This document shows positions 1 through 7,985 of a stretch of 35,032 nucleotides of DNA, piece after piece. A program made the position numbers and the translations under genes. Positions within the stretch are counted from its first letter, which is position 1. Each line of letters opens with the position of its first letter. The notes below the pieces were generated by a model, which saw only the letters and a list, made by a program, of their open reading frames with translations, was not told the DNA's origin and ran no database searches. The stretch comes from Flectobacillus longus (GTDB lineage Bacteria > Bacteroidota > Bacteroidia > Cytophagales > Spirosomataceae): assembly GCF_030056705.1 (NCBI RefSeq), contig NZ_JASHIC010000046.1, positions 1 through 35,032 on the forward strand, given 5' to 3'.

Positions 1-53
1 GTAAAATTAATTTTGCTCACTAACTTAATTAATCGTGCAAAATTAAATTTAAG
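1..53 (-). repeat. Dispersed intergenic repeat, copy R1
   Basis: The reverse complement of this stretch aligns without gaps to 34979-35032 at about 80 percent identity by eye. The shared core contains CACGATTA, TTAAGTTAGT and GCAAA. A shorter related copy lies at 34820-34848. R1 is at the window edge, so its true outer end is not visible. No coding capacity is seen. It is probably a non-coding dispersed element and its function is unknown. Confidence 0.55.
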
Positions 54-91
54 AAATTGATGAGATAAAATATTAGTAATCATAAAATTAC

Positions 92-126
92 ACTCAAAAC
101 TCATCACTCACAATTCAGCACTCATA
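92..126. repeat. Degenerate heptamer tandem repeat (5 units)
   Basis: Five consecutive 7-base units read ACTCAAA, ACTCATC, ACTCACA, ATTCAGC, ACTCATA, with consensus ACTCAnn. The tract sits beside repeat R1. A different heptamer tract sits beside the R3 copy at the other end of the window. It is non-coding and resembles the short tandemly repeated repeats of bacterial intergenic regions. Confidence 0.5.
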
Positions 127-144
127 CTTAAGTGTTAGTAATTA

Positions 145-199
145 ATAATGATACCCTCCATCATAACGACTTAATGTTTATGATGGAGGGTATTATTAT
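145..199 (-). terminator. Strong hairpin after the Dabb gene
   Basis: Arms 151-165 and 179-193 are perfectly complementary over 15 bases (ATACCCTCCATCATA). After one mismatch, pairing continues outwards for five more bases. The loop is 13 bases. It begins 13 bases beyond the stop of the Dabb gene. A long T tract is absent on the minus strand, so it may stop transcription or protect the 3' end. Confidence 0.65.
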
Positions 200-212
200 G
201 CTATCAAAATAG

Positions 213-593
213 TTATGGCAAGAAATAGTCTACAGATTCTACAGACTCGATATTCTCAGCACCTAGTTTAATATGTTTTTGGTGTTCTGGCGACTTACCA
301 TAAGCGTCTTCTTCTTTCTGACCTTCGAAAGTAGTGACATAAACATGTTTTACTTTTTTTGTGTTTTTGTCATCTTTAACAATTCCCCATTCATAACCTT
401 TTACCATAGACAATTTAGATAAATTCTTGAATGAAATATCAACTTTTCGAATCAAGTCAATAGAAGTATTAGTTTTGAAAGTTACCACAACTACATGGCG
501 TAGTAGTCCTTTGCTTGGAATTGCTTTTGATGTAGGTTCTGGGCCTTTTGTCCAAGTCAGACAGCCTGCAATGGCGATGATTTTGATGAGCAT
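213..593 (-). CDS. Dabb (stress-responsive alpha/beta barrel) domain protein
   Basis: The protein is 126 residues from the ATG at 593; an upstream TTG at 602 would add three residues. From about residue 30 it reads LRHVVVVTFK, then a helix, GYEWGIV, HVYVTTFE, and a YGKSPEHQKH segment. This is the usual order of a Dabb domain: a ferredoxin-like fold that dimerises, with mostly unknown substrates. The N-terminus has a hydrophobic run ending in IAGC, which would be a lipobox. The segment is very short for a signal peptide, so either it is an unusual lipoprotein leader or the 5' end is eroded. The gene stands alone and is followed by a strong hairpin. Family assignment is fairly safe; role and localisation are not. 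Confidence 0.75.
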   Translation of the reverse strand: MLIKIIAIAGCLTWTKGPEPTSKAIPSKGLLRHVVVVTFKTNTSIDLIRKVDISFKNLSKLSMVKGYEWGIVKDDKNTKKVKHVYVTTFEGQKEEDAYGKSPEHQKHIKLGAENIESVESVDYFLP

Positions 594-720
594 AGAATAC
601 AAATTATTAGTTAGTTCTTTATAAAATTAAACTAAGGTAACCAGAGTATTTAATATTGAAGTCATCTTGACTTTTTAATTTTCTTCAGTACTATAGCAAT
701 GAATGCAATAAAGTTAAAGC

Positions 721-1308
721 CTATACAGCTTGAAGGCGTTGCATCCAAAGCGATTGCATAGAGACTTATAATCCTCGATTTTTTCACCAAACATTTGTAA
801 AGTGTCATTCCCACGCAGTAAATGAACAGGAGGATTTGGGGATCAACAAGTTGAATAAAGGCCTTTGCCAATTTTAATAGGTCGTCTGGTTGTTTTTTGT
901 TGACTTATGTAGCAAAATCTCGCATAGCACCAACAGTGTCGTGATAGTCATCAATCACATTGGTAGTTCTAATCAAAGAAGATTAATCTAAAAACTCTGT
1001 TCTAAAAAAGCCAGGGCAACAGTAGTAGCATGAATTCCAAGTGGTGCTAATTCTTTGACCATTGTTTCAGTGATACCCTCAACAGCAAATTTAGTAGAGC
1101 CATACAACCCCCACCCAACAATATCTGTTGGACCACCCACTAAGGAAATATTGATGATATGACCTGATTTTGGGGCACGCATAAAGGGTAATACTGCCCT
1201 TGTAACTTTTAATAATCCAAATACATTGACTTCGTAATTCTGTTTAACTTCCTCATCAGATGCCTCTTCAACCGCACTCAAAAAACCATATTCATGCTTT
1301 TGATTTTC
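721..1308 (-). pseudogene. Short-chain dehydrogenase/reductase (SDR) pseudogene
   Basis: Three frames together spell the back two thirds of a classical SDR. Frame one (1308-988) gives YGFLSAVEE, NVFGLLKVTRAVLPFMR, the serine strand INISLVGG and the catalytic YGSTK, then runs to a stop inside the expected VEPGFFRT segment. A second frame (about 970-840) gives NVIDDYHDTVGAMRDFA, an in-frame stop at 905-907, then KLAKAFIQLVD. A third frame (about 840-735) gives NPPVHLL, GNDTLQMFGEKIEDY. A last shift gives GMQRLQAV before a stop at 721-723. The N-terminal Rossmann glycine motif is missing; the first frame closes at TGA 1309-1311. With a missing N-terminus, at least two frameshifts and a nonsense codon, the gene is dead. 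The live relative would be an NAD(P)-dependent oxidoreductase of about 280 residues. Confidence 0.85.
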
Positions 1309-1716
1309 TCATAATGATATTTGTTGATTTTGAACACTGCAAAGTTCATACTTTTGGCATGGAAGGGCTTTTCTAAGTAGTCCAATTTATTTGATAATTT
1401 GGTTCAATTCAGTAATGGTATAGGTGTACTAATGATGCTTAGGTCTATATAAAGGAGTTTACACAATTGTAGATTAGGAATTTTTAATGTCGGAAGAGAG
1501 GTAAGATACCTTTGTTTTTTAGCTCAGTATTATTACAAAAATTAAAAAGTGAATTTTGTAATAATTGATATGCCTATTTATTAGGATTTTTCAGAAACCA
1601 ATCTTTTCATCAGCTCCGTTTCGTGGTCGTGAACTTATTCCTAACGTCTCTATAACTAGAAGCAAAATTAATTTTACTCGCAATAGGTATTAAGATATAC
1701 GCCATAAGCTAAAACC
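1309..1716. other. Gene-free decayed stretch
   Basis: No credible gene was found on either strand. A segment near 1664-1684, read on the minus strand (GCGAGTAAAATTAATTTT), resembles the R1/R2 dispersed repeat core and may be a fragment of it. On the minus strand around 1310-1390 there is a run of roughly 30 open codons upstream of the SDR remnant in a different frame. I could not assign it to a family. Confidence 0.4.
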
Positions 1717-1769
1717 ATAAAAGTGTTTTTGATAAAATCATGAATGGATTTTATCAAAAACACTTTTAT
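1717..1769 (-). terminator. Terminator at the end of the PUL
   Basis: Arms 1717-1739 and 1747-1769 are a perfect 23-base inverted repeat with a 7-base loop. It lies 24 bases past the stop of the heparinase-like gene. On the minus strand the stem is followed by GGTTTTAGC. It probably marks the 3' end of the whole minus-strand gene run. Confidence 0.8.
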
Positions 1770-1792
1770 ACTTGACATATAGCCCATTAGCT

Positions 1793-4579
1793 TTAATTCA
1801 AACTAAGCTTAAGAGTTTGATTAGTCATAGAAGGTAATTTGAACTTGATTGTTTTTGATTTGGCATCAACAACACCCAAATATCTACGCCCGTTCATATC
1901 TGTCATTACAGCACTCTTTACCTGCTCTTTAATTGCTATAGTAATTGTAGAGGCACTTTCACTACTAAAAAAGAGAGTGCCATTTTCACTTTTCAACGTG
2001 GCTGTGCATGCTGTAGTGTCAAGCGTAATGGAATACTTACTATTTGAAATATATTTACCATGACCAATAAATATGTTAAAATCATTGGATTTCTCACTAA
2101 TAACCCCATACGTTCCTGTAAATCCTAGGTGTTTGTATGTTACTTTTTCATCTGGTGAAAGAGTAGAAAAAATATAATCATCTTGCGAGGATTTTTGGCT
2201 AACATGGATTCCGACAAAGGCATTTTTCCCAAAATAATTTACCGATTGAATCGCAGACGTATGATTCAAAGAGGGCTCATAAATAGCTACAAAAGGGCGT
2301 TTCCAAGCCTCTCCATTTTGGCGAACAACCAACGTTGGGATAGGATTGTTGGCGATGTCATCTGGTACCAAACCGTGGCTAAGAGCTGTAGATTTGGGCG
2401 AAAGAACAGAAAATATCTCTCTGTTTGCTTGTCCTTGCATCCAGAGGTTCATATTGACAATTTTATCTTTTAACTTGAGTGTAAATTTACCTTTGAAATG
2501 CTGGGAAGTTTCTATAGATTTTTTAGCCCACATATAATCGTATGCCATTAAATCGCCGTCGCCAAAAGCCAATTTTGTGGTGGTAGTCAGTGGTAGGGGA
2601 GTGCCATCGCTTGCATATAGGTCAAGACTCTGACCGAGATTGTGGTAAAAATATTCGTTTTTTATATTGTTTCCTAAGCTTTGGGTTGAGCGAAATATGT
2701 CAATATAATAGCCTTCGTTCTCTCCATTTTTTACAATTCCCATCACTCTACGCTGATTACTTTCGGTTTCAGGTTCTCGAAAAGATACATCCGAAAACGT
2801 CAACCCTACAGGTGCTTGTTTTTCGCCACTTTTAGGATAGGAAGCATTCAACGAAAAAGCATGATTACTTTTCATTTCTGGATACTTAGATTTACCATTG
2901 ACAATCACTGTATTATGTGCAGGAAACTGCGTATAATACTCGGCATATTCGATAGAAAAATAGCTTGAGCCATGACCCATTTCTGGTGCTAAAGGCAAGC
3001 CTTTTCCGTACAATTCCATAGCAATACCATTTGAGTGCATGTGATTTCCTAACGAGCCAATTTGGCTTATCATCAAGGCCGATTCGCCTTCGCCTTGGCG
3101 TTGTACCAACCAACTTGTATTCGGAGCATAAAACAAAGGACTTGTATAATCGCTCAGTTTGCTGGCTTTGCTGTTTGGATCAAATACCAATGGTTGTTCT
3201 GCAAACAAATCTTGGATGCTTCTGCCTTCGTACTTTGTTGCTGTTGTATTGTCGGAATAAATGGTTTTGTACATACTTGTAAAAAAAACTTCGTCTTCTT
3301 TCTTGCCATATTTCTGAGCATTTTTTATTAAGTAAAGTATAGGTTCTGTTCGTAGTTTGTTGTAATGTCCATCTCCAAAAGAAACCATGTATTTATTAGG
3401 CAAAAGATACTGGGCACTTGACTTGACAGCCTGTTTCAATACGGGGATTTCTTTTAATAAATCTACATCAAAATTACGGTCATAAAACTCGGCAAAAGCA
3501 ATAAAATCGCTCAGTACATTCATAGAATAGCCTGGGCTTTCGTTCCAAATACCTATTTTTTTATCATATCCATACTCAATTAATTTGTTCATCGACCATT
3601 GTCTGGTGGATGTTTGATTCATGATTTGGTCTAAATAATATTGTGCTCCTTTTCCATTTTTATAGGCTACGTTATTTTCTAAAACCAAGGCAATATGAGA
3701 GATATGTGCTGCTTCTAATAAATTCCAGTTATTGAAACTTACGCCATTTTTAATAATCAAATCAGCCCATTTTTGTAAGGTTTGAGCATATAAATCTAAC
3801 TTTTCAGGATGCTGTTTTTCAAGATAGCCATGTAAAAAATCATATCCTAGGGTTATTTCATTGAGTATATGTTCTTGAATCACCTCGAAAGACGTGTAAC
3901 CCACCAATGTTTGATGATGTCCATGACTCAAGTCGATAGGTTCTTTAAGATAAAAAATACCTTCTAAATAGGTATTCAACACCGAATAAGCCAGCTCTCC
4001 GTAGATTGGCTCACTCGTGTACCAGTACATAAATGCGGCATCTTTGGCAATACCAATGATTTGACGATTAATGTTTTCTACGATTTTTCCCGACTTTGAA
4101 ATGCCCGTCCATTCCCATTGTGTAGGTCGATCTCGGTGTTGCAGATACAAGCCTTTGGGGTCGTCCATATAAGGCAGAATCTCTTCAATTTTAGGCGTTA
4201 AATAATCGGTAGCATGATTTCGAGTGCCAGGGAATTTTACGGTTGGTACAGGTGCTTCGCCCTCGGTATGATCATAAGTACCTCCTTTGATATATACTTG
4301 GTTAGCCTTTGTTTTCCAATTCATTTGCAACCTAGATACCAACCAAGATTGGTCTGTTTTGAAATGGTCGAGGTAAGGTGCTAAATTACTTTGGGTTTTG
4401 GTGATAATCGCCTGTGCCCAACGCTCCTGTTGTACCAATGCTTTGACTTGATTCAACGACATATCTTTGCCAAAAACACGAGGGTGATGCGTACCGATGT
4501 TTTGAGGAATAGGCAGATTTTGGGCATTAATACTATGCGTAAAAAGTAATAAAAGCAGGATTAAAAAAGGAATTTTCAT
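1793..4579 (-). CDS. Heparinase II/III-family polysaccharide lyase
   Basis: The 928-residue protein starts with a signal peptide (MKIPFLILLLLLFTHSINAQ), so it is exported. Residues about 30-470 form the helical toroid half, with NNWN at 283-286 and ESPGYS at 347-352. These are positions where this superfamily carries its Asn and Tyr active-site residues. The C-terminal beta-sandwich heparinase II/III domain starts near 490 and shows NHMHSNG at 512-518, LYGKGLPLAPEMGHG, and FPAHNTV at 552-558. Enzymes of this fold (for example PL12, PL15, PL21) cleave uronic-acid glycans by beta-elimination. The exact PL family cannot be told by eye. No T9SS tail is present, so it is probably periplasmic and acts on imported oligosaccharides. 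It is the last gene of the PUL, 34 bases beyond a terminator-like hairpin that follows the SGNH gene. Confidence 0.85.
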   Translation of the reverse strand: MKIPFLILLLLLFTHSINAQNLPIPQNIGTHHPRVFGKDMSLNQVKALVQQERWAQAIITKTQSNLAPYLDHFKTDQSWLVSRLQMNWKTKANQVYIKGGTYDHTEGEAPVPTVKFPGTRNHATDYLTPKIEEILPYMDDPKGLYLQHRDRPTQWEWTGISKSGKIVENINRQIIGIAKDAAFMYWYTSEPIYGELAYSVLNTYLEGIFYLKEPIDLSHGHHQTLVGYTSFEVIQEHILNEITLGYDFLHGYLEKQHPEKLDLYAQTLQKWADLIIKNGVSFNNWNLLEAAHISHIALVLENNVAYKNGKGAQYYLDQIMNQTSTRQWSMNKLIEYGYDKKIGIWNESPGYSMNVLSDFIAFAEFYDRNFDVDLLKEIPVLKQAVKSSAQYLLPNKYMVSFGDGHYNKLRTEPILYLIKNAQKYGKKEDEVFFTSMYKTIYSDNTTATKYEGRSIQDLFAEQPLVFDPNSKASKLSDYTSPLFYAPNTSWLVQRQGEGESALMISQIGSLGNHMHSNGIAMELYGKGLPLAPEMGHGSSYFSIEYAEYYTQFPAHNTVIVNGKSKYPEMKSNHAFSLNASYPKSGEKQAPVGLTFSDVSFREPETESNQRRVMGIVKNGENEGYYIDIFRSTQSLGNNIKNEYFYHNLGQSLDLYASDGTPLPLTTTTKLAFGDGDLMAYDYMWAKKSIETSQHFKGKFTLKLKDKIVNMNLWMQGQANREIFSVLSPKSTALSHGLVPDDIANNPIPTLVVRQNGEAWKRPFVAIYEPSLNHTSAIQSVNYFGKNAFVGIHVSQKSSQDDYIFSTLSPDEKVTYKHLGFTGTYGVISEKSNDFNIFIGHGKYISNSKYSITLDTTACTATLKSENGTLFFSSESASTITIAIKEQVKSAVMTDMNGRRYLGVVDAKSKTIKFKLPSMTNQTLKLSLN

Positions 4580-4612
4580 TTTAAATATTATTGTGCCTGA
4601 TTACAAAAAACA

Positions 4613-4629
4613 TCGACGATATTCGTCGA
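4613..4629 (-). terminator. Compact intrinsic terminator or attenuator
   Basis: The stem TCGACGA (4613-4619) pairs with TCGTCGA (4623-4629) across a 3-base loop. On the minus strand it is followed at once by TGTTTTTTG. This is a textbook intrinsic terminator shape between the SGNH gene and the heparinase-like gene. The latter would be expressed only by read-through or its own promoter. Confidence 0.75.
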
Positions 4630-4630
4630 A

Positions 4631-5413
4631 CTATATTGAATAAACTAATGGTTTTAAGAAACTTAGTCGATTGCTAACTTGCTTCATCCATTCTCTTGCC
4701 ATGAGTTCATGCCCAAATACCGTTGGATGTATGCCATCCCAAATCCAATATTCGAGAGGGGCTTTTTTTTGTGCTTGAGCAAATACTTGGGGATAATCAA
4801 TAAGCACAGCATTGAAATCTTTGGCTATTGATTTAACTACTTCAGCTCTTTCAATAGTAGGCGTATGCCATTGATCAAACTCATTTTTACGTGAACCTGT
4901 AGGTACGCAGAAAGGTAAGCCAAGCACAAAAAGCATTTCTTTATTTTGATTTAAACAAGACGTAAGAAGTTTTCTGTATTGCTGCTCGAAATTGGTGAGA
5001 TTATTTGCCTCCTTTTTTTTATTAATGAATCCATTCACGTCATTTATGCCAATCAAAAGACTCAAAACATCCGGTTTTATTTCTAAGGTATCTTGTTGCC
5101 ATCTATTTTCGAGGTCTATGATGGTGTTTCCACTAATGCCTTTATTAAAAAACTGCAAGTTTCGGTCTGGGTATGTTGCTCCAATTTTGCTTGCTACACT
5201 GAAGCAATAGCCATGCCCTAAGATGTGGTTAGGGTCGGCGTTTCGGCCTCTATTACCATCAGTAATAGAATCCCCTTGAAATAAAAATCTTAGATTTCTA
5301 TCTCGTTGTTGTGTTGCCATTGGCTTGGTGCTTTTACAAGCTAAGGGTACTGTTGCCATTCCTAATGAGGCTAATCTGATAAAATTTCTTCTGGAAAAAT
5401 CTTTATTAATCAT
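4631..5413 (-). CDS. SGNH/GDSL-type esterase with Tat-like lipoprotein leader
   Basis: The 260-residue protein carries all SGNH blocks: GDSIT at 47-51 with nucleophile S49, block II glycine near G95 in KGISGN, block III GIND at 122-125 with N124, and block V DGIHP at 226-230 giving D226 and H229. The family hydrolyses esters, often acetyl groups on plant or algal polysaccharides. Between two uronate-lyase genes and a rhamnosidase, a carbohydrate esterase role is likely but the substrate is not shown. The leader contains SRRNFIRLA, a twin-arginine-like motif, followed by VPLAC with a candidate lipobox cysteine at 26. Export by Tat and lipid anchoring are therefore both possible. It starts 18 bases after the GH106 stop and is probably co-transcribed with it. 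Confidence 0.85.
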   Translation of the reverse strand: MINKDFSRRNFIRLASLGMATVPLACKSTKPMATQQRDRNLRFLFQGDSITDGNRGRNADPNHILGHGYCFSVASKIGATYPDRNLQFFNKGISGNTIIDLENRWQQDTLEIKPDVLSLLIGINDVNGFINKKKEANNLTNFEQQYRKLLTSCLNQNKEMLFVLGLPFCVPTGSRKNEFDQWHTPTIERAEVVKSIAKDFNAVLIDYPQVFAQAQKKAPLEYWIWDGIHPTVFGHELMAREWMKQVSNRLSFLKPLVYSI

Positions 5414-5431
5414 GTCTTGTTTATGATTTGT

Positions 5432-7960
5432 CTATTCAGTTTTTATGATACGAACGGGGCCTATTAAACCAGAACTGACCAGTGGCGATTGAGCTGTGAA
5501 GTAATTCCATGTAGTAAAACAAAATCTATTCTTCGAGGGTCTTGGTTTATTTTGAAGAAACCAATCTGGAAATTCTTTCAAGAAACGTCCACCTTGATGT
5601 CCAGGTAGCCAAACACAGTCATCAGGTTCTTGTTCGTCTCCAATCAAACGATTTGCCCATACATTGGTTACAGCAATTTCGAGTTGGTTATTAGTAGCTT
5701 TCAATAAATTCGCAGGTATCGCTACCGACCAAGGGGCTGTCCAGATTGTACCAAGGTCATGACCGTTTATTTTGACATGAGCCAAGTTTTTTACTACCCC
5801 TAAATCAAGTTCGATATGACCTTTTTTATCTAATAATAAGTTTTGTGAAAGAGCAAACGTAGTTTTATAAATAGCTGTTCCGCTGTAATATTTAATGCCA
5901 TTGTCTGAATGCTGCGTCCAATCACTGAGATTTTGAAATACGACAGCCTTGGTAGGTCCGCCCCATTTGGCATCAAAAACCACCTTCCATGGCTGATTAA
6001 TAGTAATAGCAGTTTTTTCAACACTAAAATTTTTCCTTTGTACTGCTTTTTGCGTTAAAAGTTTATTTCTGAATACGATAAAAAAGCTTTGTGCGTCCTC
6101 AAAAGTTAAGGGTATTTCGGTGTAACCATCTTTATGACTAAACTCATATAAAGTGCGCATTTCTCCCGTCACTGGATTCCAGCATTCGGGTTGCATCCCC
6201 GTCACCTTAAATTTCCCTAGTATTTCACCTTTGTTATGGGATGTATTGGCAATAAAGTAAATATCGGTATCGGCTTCCTTCCGATGAATTGATTTGATAG
6301 TAACTTCCCCCTGTATCATCTGCACAGAAAAATCAGCTACTTGGTTATAAACTATTTTTCCCCACTGCAATAAAGCTTGACAACGTTGCCAGTATTTTAC
6401 CATCGCAGGAAATTCTTTCCACCAAGTTTGTGTTCGGTCAAAATGAGTACCCCATTGCCCCATAGTAGCACCAGGCAAAAACTTATCATCCCACGGTTGT
6501 TGTGTGTAGCGATGTAAAATAAGTCGATTAACTCCTGCACAAAATGCCGCATCACCAATAGGCTTCAACCAACTTGGCGTTTCCATCCAACTACTAAACT
6601 TAGGTATGCCTGTAAATGCCTCTGCTTCAATAATATTTTGCCCAGAAAGTCTTAATGCCTCAACGGTTGGTTCGAGTTCATAAGGAGAGAATACGCCATT
6701 ATGTGTCCAAAATTCTGTCATAACGTTAGGAATAAGAGGCATTATATCCGCTTGTTTCCACGGCCCACCATAAGGTTCACACAAAAAAGTAAGATTGGCT
6801 TCTTTGAGTTTTCTTGACAAGGTAGTGAAGTAAATATCTCGGTGTAAGTCCTCAATTGTGGCGTAAAAATCTTTTCTAAACCTTGTTGAATCGTTTTTCC
6901 CACCTACATTTCTTCCTGCGAAGGTCAATAGATAGGGTTTTAAGTCATAACCTCTACGGCTTTTAAATTCTTCACGCATTTTGGGTGTCCATGAAGGTAT
7001 GCCCGCTTCATAACTATCAAAATGTATGTGTGTAAAACCTGTACCGATTAAATCGCCAAGGTTTTTTTTGACTTCACCAATCACATGATTGATATGAAAT
7101 TCCACCGCCACCTGACTCATTTTGTCACACTCTAAGCCAGTTGCTTTCCATTGGGCAGGTTGTATAAAAGCCCCCATCGTTGTATGCCCAATTCGATAGA
7201 TTGTCCAGTTCCCTGCTGGTACTTGCCAAACAATACTTCCATCGGCTTGCATTTTATCGCTAATGTCAATAATACTATCTTTAGCAACAATACCTTTGCT
7301 TGGTGCTGCTAGTACAACAATATCTTTGTAGTACGTTTTTCGGGCAGGTATAACAGGTTTTTCAAGAAGGTCAGTTTCAGGATTATACACAGGCCATCTC
7401 AGGTTGGCACGAGGATTTACTGTTGGGCGTTCGAGCACAGTGGAAAGGGCTGTATTTCCATTTACTTCTGTCTTCGACCAGCAAATTTCTTGCATCGAAA
7501 GTTCGGGACTAATCCATGTCCCACCACTTGCTTCATAACCAGGACAGTTGAACATACCGAAATCCATTCCCAAACGTTTCGATTCCTCTGCTGCAAATCG
7601 AACTAATTTCCACCAAGGTTCAGTCCATCCAATCAGCTCGGGCGTAGGCGATTTTTTAATTTCACCAGCCCAAGGAGTCGTCACATCCGCTAAACTAAAC
7701 ATTGTTGTTCGGTTAAACCCTGCTTTTTTGAGGGCTTCCAAATCTTTGGTAATACCTTTTTTAGATAAATTAGAACCCATCCACATCCATAAAGCACCCG
7801 GTTTAGCACTTGCTGGCGGATTTTGAAACACATAAGCAGGATTAGTAACAGTATTATTTTTAGCGTATTGCCCAGCGACCAGAAAGCTAGACACCAGCAT
7901 TATTATTACACTACCGAGCGATTTTTTTAAAAAATAATTCATTTTGAGAATAGTTTTCAT
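5432..7960 (-). CDS. GH106-type alpha-L-rhamnosidase (compact form)
   Basis: I chose the ATG at 7960, which gives a clean signal peptide (MKTILKMNYFLKKSLGS onward, ending near VAGQ). ATGs at 7978 and 7942 are alternatives, and a start at 8035 would overlap the upstream gene by 50 bases. The mature N-terminus has PPASAKPGALWMWMGSN, then GFTHIHFDSYEAG, FLCEPYGGPW and IIEAEAFTG (the two Glu-bearing loops expected for the catalytic barrel), HRYTQQPW and WGTHFDRTQTWW. This sequence order is characteristic of GH106, which removes alpha-L-rhamnose from pectin-type and other rhamnosylated glycans. A C-terminal jelly-roll domain (LDLGVVKNLAHVKINGHDLG) is present. The barrel (RCQALLQWGK) runs almost directly into DIYFIAN, where GH106 proteins I recall have an extra domain of roughly 150 residues. 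About 842 residues is short for the family. Confidence 0.85.
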   Translation of the reverse strand: MKTILKMNYFLKKSLGSVIIMLVSSFLVAGQYAKNNTVTNPAYVFQNPPASAKPGALWMWMGSNLSKKGITKDLEALKKAGFNRTTMFSLADVTTPWAGEIKKSPTPELIGWTEPWWKLVRFAAEESKRLGMDFGMFNCPGYEASGGTWISPELSMQEICWSKTEVNGNTALSTVLERPTVNPRANLRWPVYNPETDLLEKPVIPARKTYYKDIVVLAAPSKGIVAKDSIIDISDKMQADGSIVWQVPAGNWTIYRIGHTTMGAFIQPAQWKATGLECDKMSQVAVEFHINHVIGEVKKNLGDLIGTGFTHIHFDSYEAGIPSWTPKMREEFKSRRGYDLKPYLLTFAGRNVGGKNDSTRFRKDFYATIEDLHRDIYFTTLSRKLKEANLTFLCEPYGGPWKQADIMPLIPNVMTEFWTHNGVFSPYELEPTVEALRLSGQNIIEAEAFTGIPKFSSWMETPSWLKPIGDAAFCAGVNRLILHRYTQQPWDDKFLPGATMGQWGTHFDRTQTWWKEFPAMVKYWQRCQALLQWGKIVYNQVADFSVQMIQGEVTIKSIHRKEADTDIYFIANTSHNKGEILGKFKVTGMQPECWNPVTGEMRTLYEFSHKDGYTEIPLTFEDAQSFFIVFRNKLLTQKAVQRKNFSVEKTAITINQPWKVVFDAKWGGPTKAVVFQNLSDWTQHSDNGIKYYSGTAIYKTTFALSQNLLLDKKGHIELDLGVVKNLAHVKINGHDLGTIWTAPWSVAIPANLLKATNNQLEIAVTNVWANRLIGDEQEPDDCVWLPGHQGGRFLKEFPDWFLQNKPRPSKNRFCFTTWNYFTAQSPLVSSGLIGPVRIIKTE

Positions 7961-7985
7961 AGATACTGGTTCAATCATAGTTTTG

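Noticed and set aside
662-871. Apparent 69-residue membrane-like ORF on the minus strand
   Set aside because: It is a frameshifted reading of the SDR pseudogene. The neighbouring frame gives NPPVHLL and GNDTLQMFGEKIEDY, so the hydrophobic look is accidental.
1565-1640. Minus-strand run reading VHDHETELMKRLVSEKS before a stop
   Set aside because: It looks faintly like a protein C-terminus but is short, follows a stop codon, and could not be tied to a family.
2183-3331. Several plus-strand ORFs of 60-100 codons opposite the heparinase-like gene
   Set aside because: They lie wholly inside a well-supported minus-strand gene and have composition of antisense shadows.
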